Shown here: positions 12,776 through 23,037 of the stretch, piece by piece | Layout of the letters: each line of letters starts with the position of its first letter | Position numbering within the stretch: position 1 is the first letter of the stretch | NCBI GenBank assembly: GCA_001970855.1 | Contig: LSSN01004015.1 | Location: forward strand, 1 to 31,322 | Source: Smittium culicis | Lineage: Eukaryota; Kickxellomycota; Harpellomycetes; Harpellales; Legeriomycetaceae | Length of the DNA stretch: 31,322 nucleotides | Direction: 5' to 3' | The notes under the pieces: generated by a model | The model's input: the letters and a program-made list of their open reading frames with translations, nothing else | The model's database searches: none | Told to the model about the DNA's origin: nothing | Made by a program: the position numbers and the translations under genes

Positions 12776-14204
12776 GAATTTTTCAGGATTATTTATAGTT
12801 TACCCCTTGTACATTAAAAATTATAAATCGAAAATAAGAAAATACTGATTTTATTGTTATAGCGCATTTTATCTATCTCATCAGAGCGCTTGTAAAATCA
12901 TTTCAATTCATTTCAATAACACCTTTGATTATAATCATGATACTTACAATTATTAGATAATTATTAGGAGCGAATGCTCTAATCAATTTAAAAAATGATT
13001 TTCATCATAAAAAATTAATTAAATTGACCCAGAATTTCATAAGTGTTATTAATGAATAATAAATTATTATTTCCTATAATTTATAAAGATTAGGTTAGTT
13101 ATAGCGATTCATCATGATTCATGATTAGAAATAATTTTATACTTACATATAGCTTAATATTTTATACAGCATGTTTTATGGAATAGGTAAAAAAATAGAA
13201 TTAAAAGAATGACTTTTTTCTCATGACCCCGTACACTCTTATACATTATTTAAATTATATTATCTTATATTAAAAGTATAATAGCTAGCATTCACAGAAT
13301 AAAAAATTATGAACGAGAAGATAAATTAAATCTGAATTATTATTGGTTAAAAAATTATTTATTTAGTTATGGATATTTTGAGATTCCAAAATAGAAGGTT
13401 AAAATATATGGTTAATATCTATCCAAAACTTTTTCTTAGCTAAAATATGATCTTATTTAGAGTATAACTATTAAATTAGGAGAATAAAGAAACGTCTAAA
13501 ACTTAGATTTTTTATTCTTAATCACTTATAATAAATAAAGCTCACTGTTTTACTAATTTGGAACCTAAAAAAAATTTTTTTTACGAAAATATTAAATATA
13601 AATTAGTTGATACCATATAATGCGTATTGATAAAAACAGAGGTCTGTAAAGAAAATTTTACATTATCTTAATAAATAATGCAATCTTTATAATTATAACT
13701 ATACAGGGAATGGATTTGACTTATTTAATAATCTCGATATAAATGAAAAACATTTAAAATTTCATGGGCTAGAGATAAATAAAGTTTTATTTATAAAATG
13801 TAAATTAGATTTAGAAATAAAAAGATTAAATTAAGAATTATTAAAGAATAATATTTTTGAGTCAGGATAAGGACTAAGAAATTTAGAGCAAAATATGTTA
13901 ACAAAAGCTAAGCCTTATTTTATGAACGCTATCCTCTAGTTAATATACCCAGGGTTTTATTCTTGATAATAAGCTTGATTTTTGCATCAAGAAATATGAT
14001 TTATTTAACTATCATGTAATAGGTAATCAATATTATGATTGATATATCAGAAAAATTAGAATTAGTCCCATATTTCGTCCTTCTGGTTAATCAATACAAC
14101 AAGGAAGATAAAATTGGCGATTGATTAATTAAGTTTTAATGGCCTATTGGCTCATTAACTAAATGAATGGTTTTAATAATTAATTTATTGACTATATTAT
14201 AAAA
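12776..14204. other. AT-rich stretch between the two dispersed repeats
   Basis: About 1.4 kb separate the two diverged repeat copies. If those are terminal repeats, this would be the interior of a decayed element, but I found no readable protein segment on either strand. Confidence 0.4.
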
Positions 14205-14320
14205 CTAAGTAAAATTTAGGATCAGATAGGAAAAACCAGAAATTGTGAAAAAACCTTCTTTCCTTTTCATGACTTATATATCTTTTTTTTCTATTATATA
14301 TCTTGTAGTGCTATTTTAGA
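14205..14320. repeat. Diverged dispersed repeat, copy B
   Basis: It matches copy A (12640-12775) block by block in the same orientation: AATTTAGGATCAGATAGGAAAAACC, then GTGAAAAAACC, a pyrimidine tract, ATGACTT and a TTTTTTTCTATTATATAT run. No open frame is present. Confidence 0.35.
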
Positions 14321-14951
14321 ACACTATTAGCAATAATTAAATAATAATTAAGTAATACTTATATAAAAATTACTAATATGCTGTAACTACAAATCAATAC
14401 ATATTATATATGATTTCTAATATCAAAAATTCCAATATCATCTGAATTAACGCAGTTATGTGATAAAATTATGATACTATCTTAATTACCTATATTTACG
14501 ATACATTTTAAAATTTTGTATAATAATTTCTATGAAGCTATCTTGGGTATATGATTTATAGTCTTACAAATAACAAATGCTTGTTCAATAGTTAAACTCT
14601 TTTATGATATCAACTAAAAAAACATCCAAAATACTCAGAGGATCGATGAAACATTTACTTAAATCTTACGAGAAGCGATTTAACCCTTTCAAATCCAACA
14701 CATTAAAAAATCGAATTTATTAATTCGTTTATGGTTTATAAGAAAATTTATTGTTTACAGCTAAAATACAATAAGCCAATATATTTTAAAGCACTGGAGT
14801 TGAACGATTTTAATTGAACGCTATTGACTATATTATGTGGGTCAAAAATAGTCTACCGCCCGCGACAGGGTTAATTAATCATTAAAAAAGAGCACAATTA
14901 GTTATAAGAAAAAATTAATGATATTGGGGTCTTATAATTTTAGAAATTATT

Positions 14952-15000
14952 TTCAAACTTTGATTATTTCTCAAATATCCAAAAATAATCAAAGTTTGAA
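14952..15000. repeat. Perfect 18-bp inverted repeat (hairpin)
   Basis: TTCAAACTTTGATTATTT at 14952-14969 is the exact reverse complement of 14983-15000, with a 13-base spacer. Either strand could form an 18-bp stem. No matching poly-T terminator, gene end or further inverted repeat was found beside it. It could be the core of a small inverted-repeat element or a structured RNA. Confidence 0.9.
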
Positions 15001-18000
15001 TTATTATTAAAGTTTTATAGACATAATTTATAACTAGATATATTAAAATTGTACATTAACTATGAATATCATTTCGAAATTTTTTAAACGTAAATTATTA
15101 CATAGGATAAAAAGCAAGAAGACTAAAAAATTGCACTATTCTATTTGTTACCGTAAGTAAATTTACTTTAATATATAATTTTCTAAGTATTTATAGTTAT
15201 ATAGAATGCAAACCTAAAATTTATACCGCTATTCTACATACTATCTGCTAATATATTACTCTGAGTCACGATATTTTCCGAGAGCAGATTAAAAGATTTT
15301 CCGGTTAAGGTGTCGAATTTAAGATTGAGGGTATTTTATTGGTAAATATTACAGATTTTTCTCATCTATAATCTAATTATATTAGTATTTAGACAGACTT
15401 AGCAATTAAGATTTAAATATAATAAATATGACTTCGATAGCTGGGGTTTTTTGAGATTCTATACAGGGCTATTTATTATCATTTTTACATAAAATTCGTT
15501 GAGATTAATTATCAAATGGGTATTTCTTATTCAAAGAGTCCTTTTTTTTTGTAAATAAAAATTTCAAAATTAAATAAAATATTAGAAAAATCAAATTGCA
15601 TCTTCAATTCTGCAAATAATATTAAAATACGATGAATATCCAATCTAATAAATTCAAATTCAACAAAGAGCTTTCATGGTTTAGAAACTCTCAAATATAA
15701 AAAAAAAAAAGAGTTAGTACAAATTATTCTCAACCAATCCTATCCAAACCAAGTAGGGTATCTGTGATATTTCGACTTTTATATCACGACATATAGGGCT
15801 ATTCTTACATCTTTTCTAATGAGTTTGTAGCGTGAAATACCTAAGATTCAATCGCCTAACCAAAAGGATATTCTGTATGACATTTTGCCTTGCAGATCTT
15901 AGGCACTTTACGTTAAATAATGTTGTATTGATCATTATAAAAGAGATTTAACCACACCACCCCCCCCAGACAATTTTTTAGGCAATTTATTGAAGTATCT
16001 GTGTAAATGAGTTATACGATTTGGCTGATTTTTTTCGAATATTGATGTTATTACTTTATTCCAGGTACAACTTATGATGTACTATGGAATTTTGTCATAT
16101 TTAGAGAAATTTTTTTACTTGGAAATTAATTTTCAAAGTTTATGATTCATATAGTGCTTCAAGTCTAGTATAATAACCACGAATATTCTATCGGATCTCA
16201 ATTATGTAGTTCGAGATTTCAAAAATTTTTTGAAAATCGAATAACTAAATTGATACAAAATGAACACGATAGTGTCGAGTTATTCTGTTTATAAATATTC
16301 ATATTTGTTAATATCAGAAACCCCCTATTCCCTATGATTTAAATATAAGTCGACACTAAATTTGTTATAAATAATGAGGATCGAACTTCATACGTAATCT
16401 AATATACACCATTAAGCACTTATGAATCCGAATCTTTAGAAGATATCCATAATTTATTTTGATTTTAGCAAGAAAAAAATACGATATCATTCTTTCTTTA
16501 GCAAATAAAAAGGGTTTTGAAGAAAATATTTTCTGCTGAATAGAGTCTGAAATGGGCTCATTTTGAAACGTTAATAAATTTACAAAGATTCTTAACGAGG
16601 TTTGTTCACAAATATGGATTTCTTAAGTTTACTTTTTAATCAAATTGTTCTTTATAGTTATTGAAAGATTTTTTATTATATTAATATAATTTTCAATTAC
16701 AGCTATAATTTTATAGCTTGAATTACTCCCTATTTTTTTTTTTTACCAGGGATTTTTAATTTGATGTTTAAGAGTTTAAAATATTAATACTAATAGAGTG
16801 ATTTCGATAATGAATAGATGATTTATGTATAATAAATTCGTAATTTATAAATAATTTTATTTAATTTTATTTAATTTTATTATAAGGCTCATTAATTCAC
16901 AATATGGTAGAATTTTATGAGAAGCGAAGCACATTTTCTTACAAATTTTATTTACTGATAAAAACTATTAAAGCTATTGAATGTAGCAGGCATTCTAGTC
17001 GGTATCATTTTATGTACCTTTTTCGATTAAATATAAGCCGGACGAATAGGGAAAAATTTGTAGAAAAAATTCTACTACTCAAAAAATTCCCTCATTATAA
17101 AATTTTGTATTTTTTGTTAAATAATAACCAAAAAATTTATATAATTATTAAGCCACTTACCTCAAATATAGTATACTTTTGATATAAATCTAACCTGGAA
17201 TGATTTGATCATTGCATCGAATCACAAAGCTTTAACCAGCCTCAAAAGCAAAATTAACTATTTACCTTTATATTTAGGAAAATTTCAGCCTCTTTTTTTT
17301 TTTTTTAAATTTTACTAGACGTTTTTGATTTGTTGATTAATTAATGAATATAAAAAACCAATATTGATATGGAACTATATAGTGATTGAAGTTATATTTG
17401 GGAAATCTTTTGGATAAGCGGAACTTTTTTTCTTTGAAATTCTATTTGCTTAATTTTATTAGGTAAAGTTATTGGTTGTGTTAGATTATTCATTCGACGA
17501 TAATTTTTATTAAGATTATAAAATAAAAATATGTTGCAAAGTAGGAAAAACTTTATAGGAAAAGTTCTGATCCTTGAAATAATCTCCCATTTATTATATA
17601 ATATCTCATAATGACTACTTACTTTATCCGATAACTCTTTATATGATCATTTGGTGTATAGGATAAAGTTTTAATTATAAGATCAACATTATATATCTAA
17701 TAAAAATATTCAACTGCTTAGAATTATATTAAGTTTCGCTAAATAGTAATATGTTTAGGTTTAAAAATAAATTACGGGGGAAAAAACTCCATAAGAAAAG
17801 TATCAAACATTTTATACTAAAACATGTACGATGATATTGAAAAGGGTGCCTTGAACTTTAAAAAAACAATCAATTTCCATGAGATCTGTTGTAATAAAGA
17901 GCGAGACTAAATTAAACAGGATATTCTGGCTTTTGCCATTTCTCGCTAGAATTTATGTTATTGTAAACTAATATGTTAGATTAATGTGTAGGAGAAAGTT

Positions 18001-18267
18001 AAACTCATTTGTAAAAATTTTTTATATAAAGGGGCGATTCTTGTTTAGGATTTGATCGGTTAAAAGTCTCAAGCTAGAAAATTTTCTGAAATTATAAAAA
18101 AATCTAAAAGTATGGCCAATAGTATAAAACTAAAAATATAAGCCAATAATCACTAGCCTCTATTTATTTTTAGCGAATAGATGATAAATCAAAAAAGTTT
18201 TTTTTTTTACAACTTTTGTTAAATTTTTTTTGCAATTTTTTTTACACTTAATCATAGTTTACAGCTC
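15001..18267. other. Intergenic stretch upstream of the PXR1-like gene
   Basis: From about 15 kb the base composition becomes less extremely AT-rich. The stretch around 15.7-16.4 kb contains readable but interrupted frames that I do not recognise. A run of eight Cs lies at 15960-15967. The open frame of 92 codons at 16904-17182 is rich in I, K, L, F and Y and resembles no family I know. A 10-bp AT tandem repeat lies at about 16853-16881. No tRNA or rRNA was seen. Confidence 0.5.
16853..16881. repeat. 10-bp tandem repeat, three copies
   Basis: The unit TTAATTTTAT is repeated about three times just before the 16904 open frame. It is a simple-sequence repeat with no evident function. Confidence 0.8.
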
Positions 18268-18279
18268 ATGGCTAATTAG
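18268..18279 (+). promoter_or_regulatory. Possible three-codon upstream ORF
   Basis: ATG GCT AAT TAG lies 37 bases before the start codon of the G-patch gene. If the transcript includes it, it could reduce translation of the main frame. The transcription start is unknown, so its presence in the mRNA is an assumption. Confidence 0.3.
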
Positions 18280-18315
18280 TTCTTTCTTTAATTGCACGGA
18301 TTTAAAATATTTAGA

Positions 18316-19599
18316 ATGGGGTTAGCAGAGCCAAAGAGAAGAGTCAAAATAGGACTTGATCCACAGAACCTCAATTGGGGAAATGGTAAGTATATGCTTT
18401 TGCTTTTGCTTTTGCTAATCCTTTTATAAAAGGATTTTTCATAAATTTGATTTTTTATTTTTTATTTTTTTTATTAGACAAAAGTAAGCTGGGGTACAAG
18501 TTGATGAAAAAGATGGGCTGGAATGAAGGAAAAGGTTTAGGTGCAAATGAAAATGGAATGGTCAGCAATTTGAAAGTTAAGCTCAAGATGAACAACCATG
18601 GAGTTGGAGCCACTGTGAAAACATCTGAAAATTGGCTTTCTAATTCTAATGATTTTGAAAAGCTTTTAGCAAAACTGAATGGCCCAAATTCTGACGATGA
18701 TTCTAAAAATCCCAGTCCAGTTATTGAAATAAAGCAAGAAAAAACAATAACACAACCTGAAACAGTCCGTGCCCCTGAATCAAAACCTTCCAGATTTAGG
18801 TATATACAATATCACAAGTATTTATTTTAACTCTGAAAAATTTTATTGATTTATTTTTTAAATTTAATATCAGCCATCGAAGCAAGTTTCGAAAAATGAA
18901 GCAAATGGCAAGCCTCGAATCCCACAGTTTAAATGAAATTCTTGGTCTAAGGAAAAACGAGCAATCTGAAATAAATGTAATATGATATATTATGCTTTAT
19001 TTTTTCTTATTTTTTCTTATTATACTTATTTTTAAATTCTTTCAATCATACAGAGAGACAGTAGTTTATCCACCGAACCTTCAGAAATAGCTAAGGATAA
19101 CGAGTTTATCGTAACTAAAACTAGCAACGTTACAATTGATCAATATTTCTCAAAAAAGCTAGACGAAGTTAGTGATAATGGCACAGATAATTACTTGGAT
19201 AAAAATTATATGTGTGATGAGCATGAAACTCTTAATTTTATTGGCTTTAAGTCGAATAGTACCGATACTGCTGATTACTCAGACAAATCAAATAATGAAA
19301 ATAATAAAATTTTAAGCAATCAAGAAATCTCTCAACCTAGCCTTAAGAGGTCATTCGAAATAGACGAATCACAACAGCCTAAAGAAAAAAAGTTAAAAAA
19401 AACTTGCTCCGATAAAATAGAGAAATCAACTAAGAAAAAAGAAAAATCTACCAAGAAAAAAGAAAAATCTTCAAAGGAGGAGAAAAATAAGTCCAAGTCA
19501 TCAGATAAAAACGAAAAAAAGAAAAAATCATCTAAAGAAAAATCAAAAAGCAAGGGAAAAGATAAATCTAGTAAGAAAAAGGAAAAAGACAGCAATTAA
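18316..19599 (+). CDS. PXR1: PINX1/PXR1-family G-patch protein, four exons, 346 aa
   Basis: Nucleolar G-patch protein. Known family members activate the DEAH helicase Prp43 in ribosomal RNA processing and, in yeast and animals, bind and restrain telomerase. Exons: 18316-18385, 18478-18799, 18874-18976 and 19054-19599; all three introns are GT...AG (92, 74 and 77 bases). The start is the first ATG after an in-frame TAA at 18289 and gives the hallmark N-terminus MGLAEPKRRVKIGLDP. The G-patch spans residues 24-70, with GWNEGKGLG at 37-45. The conserved HRSKF (132-136) and LNEILG (150-155) segment follows. A TIDQYF motif lies at 192-197, and residues 275-346 form a Lys/Glu/Ser tail typical of nucleolar proteins. 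Joining the exons restores each motif and one frame to TAA, so the gene looks intact. Length is close to that of the family (yeast and human about 270-330 aa). The assignment is strong; telomerase binding is inferred from the family. Confidence 0.93.
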
Positions 19600-21169
19600 T
19601 CATATCTCCAATTTCATCATGCAATGAATATAAGATTCAACAGATCAAATTTTAATTAAATACCATTACTTTTCGTGATTTTTTTACAATTTTATTCCTT
19701 TAATCAAATACACAATAATTTTTATTACAGATAATTACTTTATATACTGTATACAACGAGTGTGATGTTAAAATTAATTAATAGAGATATTAGTGGAGAA
19801 AATAATTTAATTTCAGTGGTGTATTATATCAGGTTATTATTTTATAAATGTAAGAATAATGAAGCTATATATGGGTAAGTACATGTAAGGTTCACAGTGT
19901 TTATACATATTGGATTTATTATTCTTGATACGATTTCATATCTATTATATTCACGACCTATTTTTATTTAGTCTCGCTATTAGTTGTGTGAATTATAAAA
20001 AGCAAGAATATAAAAATTGTAATATTTGAAAGCATCATTGACTTTAATCAAAGGGAGTTTCAACAAAAGCAACATCTAACTTTCTTATCTTTGTATTAAA
20101 TCTGATTTGATTTGATTTGTATTTACTTTTTTTATTTATATTTTCTATTAAAGTTAAATACAAAATTATTTGCCAAGATCAGCAGAGTATATAGTCTTTT
20201 TTTTTTATTATACACTCTAAAGATTGAATTTTAAAGATGAGGCTACATTATTTTTTAAACAATTTTTTATCAGCAGCCATGAATCGCTATTTATTATCGA
20301 TTTTCTAAAATCAAACCCCAGAAAAAAATTATTTTATAATAACTATATTTATAAATTAAAGGGTAGTAAATGATAATGTATTTTAAAATGTTTGTTTGAA
20401 GGTAAAAAAAAGCAAATACTAAAAATTAAATAGAACTTTTAGAAAATTTTTCAGGCAGAAATTTATCAAAAGTTTTTTTATTCCAATCCACATATTTGCA
20501 AAAATGTATCAGTGTTTTACATTTATTTTTTTAATTCACGAGAATATTAACCACAATTAAAATAAATAAAAAATATTTTATCTCCCGATCCCTCTCCACA
20601 CCTTTAGCTTATTTTTATCACCTGGTTATTTGATCAAAGGGGCTGGAAATCGCTTAGATTTTGTAGTACAACTGCTCTAAATAAAATTAGCTCGTAATGA
20701 GTAAAATTTTTAACTAAATTTCCTCGGTCAAAAAAAAATAAAACAGTTTTTTTAAAATGCTAGGAAAAGACATACTTGCCTAATAAATTTAATCTCATAT
20801 CAATAAAATTTTATACAAGGTTGATCACAAAAAATCAGTGTTTAATAGTAAATTTGAGGCGATAAAAAAATAATAACATATTGTATTATGTATTTATTTA
20901 AAGATTGAAAATTAAGATACATCCCATTATCTCATAATGTAAAAGAGTGTATATCTTTTCTGAGACTAAAAAAGGATTGAATATATAATCATATTAGCAT
21001 GATTCGTGTTAATAATTGCATTAAACTTCAAAAAAACATTAGATTAAATTTTTGATGTATGGCCTTAAAGATTTAAATTGTTATTATATTTTTAATGAAA
21101 TATTAAAGCTAGCTAAAAATCATTATAAATTAAAAACTGTGGGTTTTTTTCGAAATAGGGTTTGTAAGA
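19600..21169. other. Intergenic stretch between convergent genes
   Basis: It holds the 3' ends of the two convergent genes and about 1.5 kb of AT-rich DNA. No open frame, tRNA or retroelement motif is evident. A short GATTT repeat occurs near 20105. The 3' untranslated regions must lie here, but I could not place polyadenylation sites confidently. Confidence 0.6.
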
Positions 21170-22806
21170 TTAGTACATTTTTAAGCTGTTTTCAAAAATC
21201 TTTGCAAGATCTTCGGCACCAGCTTGTACTGGAGATAATTTAGTAACTCTATGTTGAGGTAAAGTGCCTTCAACCAAAGCTGGGATGTCAGAATAAGAGT
21301 ATCCAAAAGCACTTATTCCATTAGGAATTCCCAAGTCCATCAAAAACTTTTTAATTTGCTCTGATAAAACTAGACCAGCGTCAGCAAGTCTAACATTGGT
21401 TACGTCAGCGCCAAAAATTTCAGCAACCTCCAAGTGACGCTCAGGGAACATTGCTGAAGTGAAAGTGAATACAGAAGGGGCAGTGATCGCTACAGACACA
21501 CCATGTGGAACAATTGGGTGGTCAGCGTTATACTGGGGATGGATATAAGAAGTGTTTAGTCCACTAATTGGGTATGACATTCCGTGGCAGAGATGGACAC
21601 CAGCGTTACCAAAGCCAATACCAGCATAAGTTGCCGCTAGAATCATCTGGGACTGAGCTACTCTATCAGTTGGATCTCTGCAGATAGCAGGCAAGGCTTT
21701 AATAGTCATTCTTAGAGCTTTTAGGGACCATACATCACTAATAGGATTAGATCCTTGGTATGCGGGTCTTTCCAATGGATTAGCAGGAGCAGGACCACGC
21801 ATATTATATGGAATAGCAGTATACGACTCAATGGAATGGAATAAAACGTCTAAGCCAGAAGCTATTTGGACTTGCTTTGGAGCAGTTCTGATATTCAAAG
21901 GGTCAACAATACCAAGCATTGGCTTCAAAGCACGGTTTGCAATACCAGTTTTCATTTTAAGCTCTTTGAAATCAAAAATTGCGGCGCCAGTAGTTTCACT
22001 TCCTGTACCTGCGGTTGTTGGAACTATAGTCGAGAAATAAAAGGCAGATATAAGATTCGAATTTAGAAAGAAAAAATCTAAAAAAAATTAAATTAAAAAT
22101 CCCAAAAGCGTATCAAAAGAGATATTATTCTTACTTGCGATTAATGGGGTAAGAGACTTATCAATTGGCTTTCCTTTACCAACAGGCGCGTTTACAAAAT
22201 CCAAAAAGTCAGCTTGAGGGTAGTTATAGTACAAATTAGCAGCTTTAGCAGTATCTATAGTTGAACCGCCACCAACAGCAATAAACAGATCAGCACCATT
22301 CTTTCTAGTAAAGTCAATAGCGTCCTTAAAACTGATATCAGAAGGCTCTACACGAACCCTGTCATAAACAGCAAAGTTCACATTATTGTCTCTTAATGAT
22401 TGAGTGACAGTTTTAAGTGGATGAAGTTTGGCAATGTTAGGATCAGTGAACACAACAACATTTTTTGCCTTCATATTTTTAGCATCCATTCCGACTTCCC
22501 TAAAAACAAAAACATGATATGCAAAACAAAAAATGAAAGATGTGAACACGTATAAATTGCTATATTTCTGCAAAATTGAAAATAAAAAGCTAGTGGTTAC
22601 TTAGTAACTCCTTCGCCATAGCGAATGTTTGAACTGGCCATTTCGAATGCATATTCGCTTTGGATTGCAGAAGCAAACTTCTTTTTACCAGAGTTACAGC
22701 TTGGAAGGTGTCTAGAGATTACGCCACCCATATGAGCAGGGCAAGTGCATGCGCCCTGAGTGAGGTTCATTAGCGAAAATACTCTTGATTTTGGTACTCG
22801 ATTCAT
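21170..22806 (-). CDS. ADHFE1: Hydroxyacid-oxoacid transhydrogenase, mitochondrial, three exons, 474 aa
   Basis: Iron-type alcohol dehydrogenase family enzyme. Known members oxidise 4-hydroxybutyrate to succinic semialdehyde while reducing 2-oxoglutarate to 2-hydroxyglutarate in mitochondria. Minus-strand exons: 22806-22601, 22499-22135 and 22023-21170; introns 22600-22500 (101 bases) and 22134-22024 (111 bases) are GT...AG and restore K69 and I191. The ATG at 22806 is the first after an in-frame TGA. The basic N-terminus fits a mitochondrial presequence, followed by CxCPxH (20-25) and EYAFEMASSNIRYG (51-64). GGGST lies at 145-149 and PTTAGTGSETTG at 192-203. Likely metal ligands are D249 and H253 in GLDVLFHSIES, H337 in CHGMSYPISG and H364 in VPHG. 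The protein ends SLKMY, close to the animal enzymes; length matches the usual about 465 aa. No break was found. The symbol is that of the animal orthologue. Family assignment is very strong; substrate specificity is inferred. Confidence 0.95.
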
Positions 22807-23010
22807 TTCTTCAGATAATATAAATTAAGAATAATGCTACAAAGTAAAGATGTGTCGCTAAAATACTAAGCTCAGAATATATAGTTCAAAAAAAAAAACA
22901 AAAGTATTATAAACGAGTATGTAATATATAGTTGTTTCTTTTAAAGGTCTTTATAGCAGAATTCATTCTGGTAGATTGTTTCAAGTATTGTAATATATTT
23001 ATCTCATTTA
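22807..23010 (-). promoter_or_regulatory. Promoter/5' region of the transhydrogenase gene
   Basis: The upstream DNA on the minus strand is AT-rich. It contains an ACTATATATTC TATA-like string at about 22876-22886, roughly 70-80 bases before the ATG, and a long poly-A/T tract next to it. No other gene intervenes. The TATA assignment is by appearance only. Confidence 0.3.
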
Positions 23011-23037
23011 AAATGGTACTAGCCCAGCGTACCATTT
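23011..23037. repeat. Perfect 9-bp inverted repeat
   Basis: AAATGGTAC and GTACCATTT flank the 9-base loop TAGCCCAGC, about 205 bases upstream of the transhydrogenase ATG. The arms are palindromic around GTAC. It might be a binding site for a dimeric regulator or a chance hairpin. Confidence 0.8.

Noticed and set aside
16355..16440. Possible minus-strand tRNA with GTTCGATCC (B-box-like) and GCTTAATGG (A-box-like)
   Set aside because: The boxes are too close together for a tRNA, and the T-stem pairs at only two of five positions.
16904..17182. 92-codon plus-strand open frame
   Set aside because: Its composition (I, K, L, F, Y, N) is what AT-rich random DNA encodes. No motif, signal peptide or family is recognisable and no intron-linked extension was found.
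19332..19595. Minus-strand open frame rich in S, F and L opposite the last PXR1 exon
   Set aside because: It is the antisense of the lysine-rich tail and has no independent support.
21831..22066. Plus-strand open frames opposite the transhydrogenase exon 3
   Set aside because: They are shadows of a strongly conserved minus-strand coding exon.
22088..22573. Transhydrogenase middle exon read from the intronic ATG at 22573
   Set aside because: The first residues are translated intron sequence. The exon proper starts at 22499, where the acceptor restores the conserved VTKEVGMD junction.
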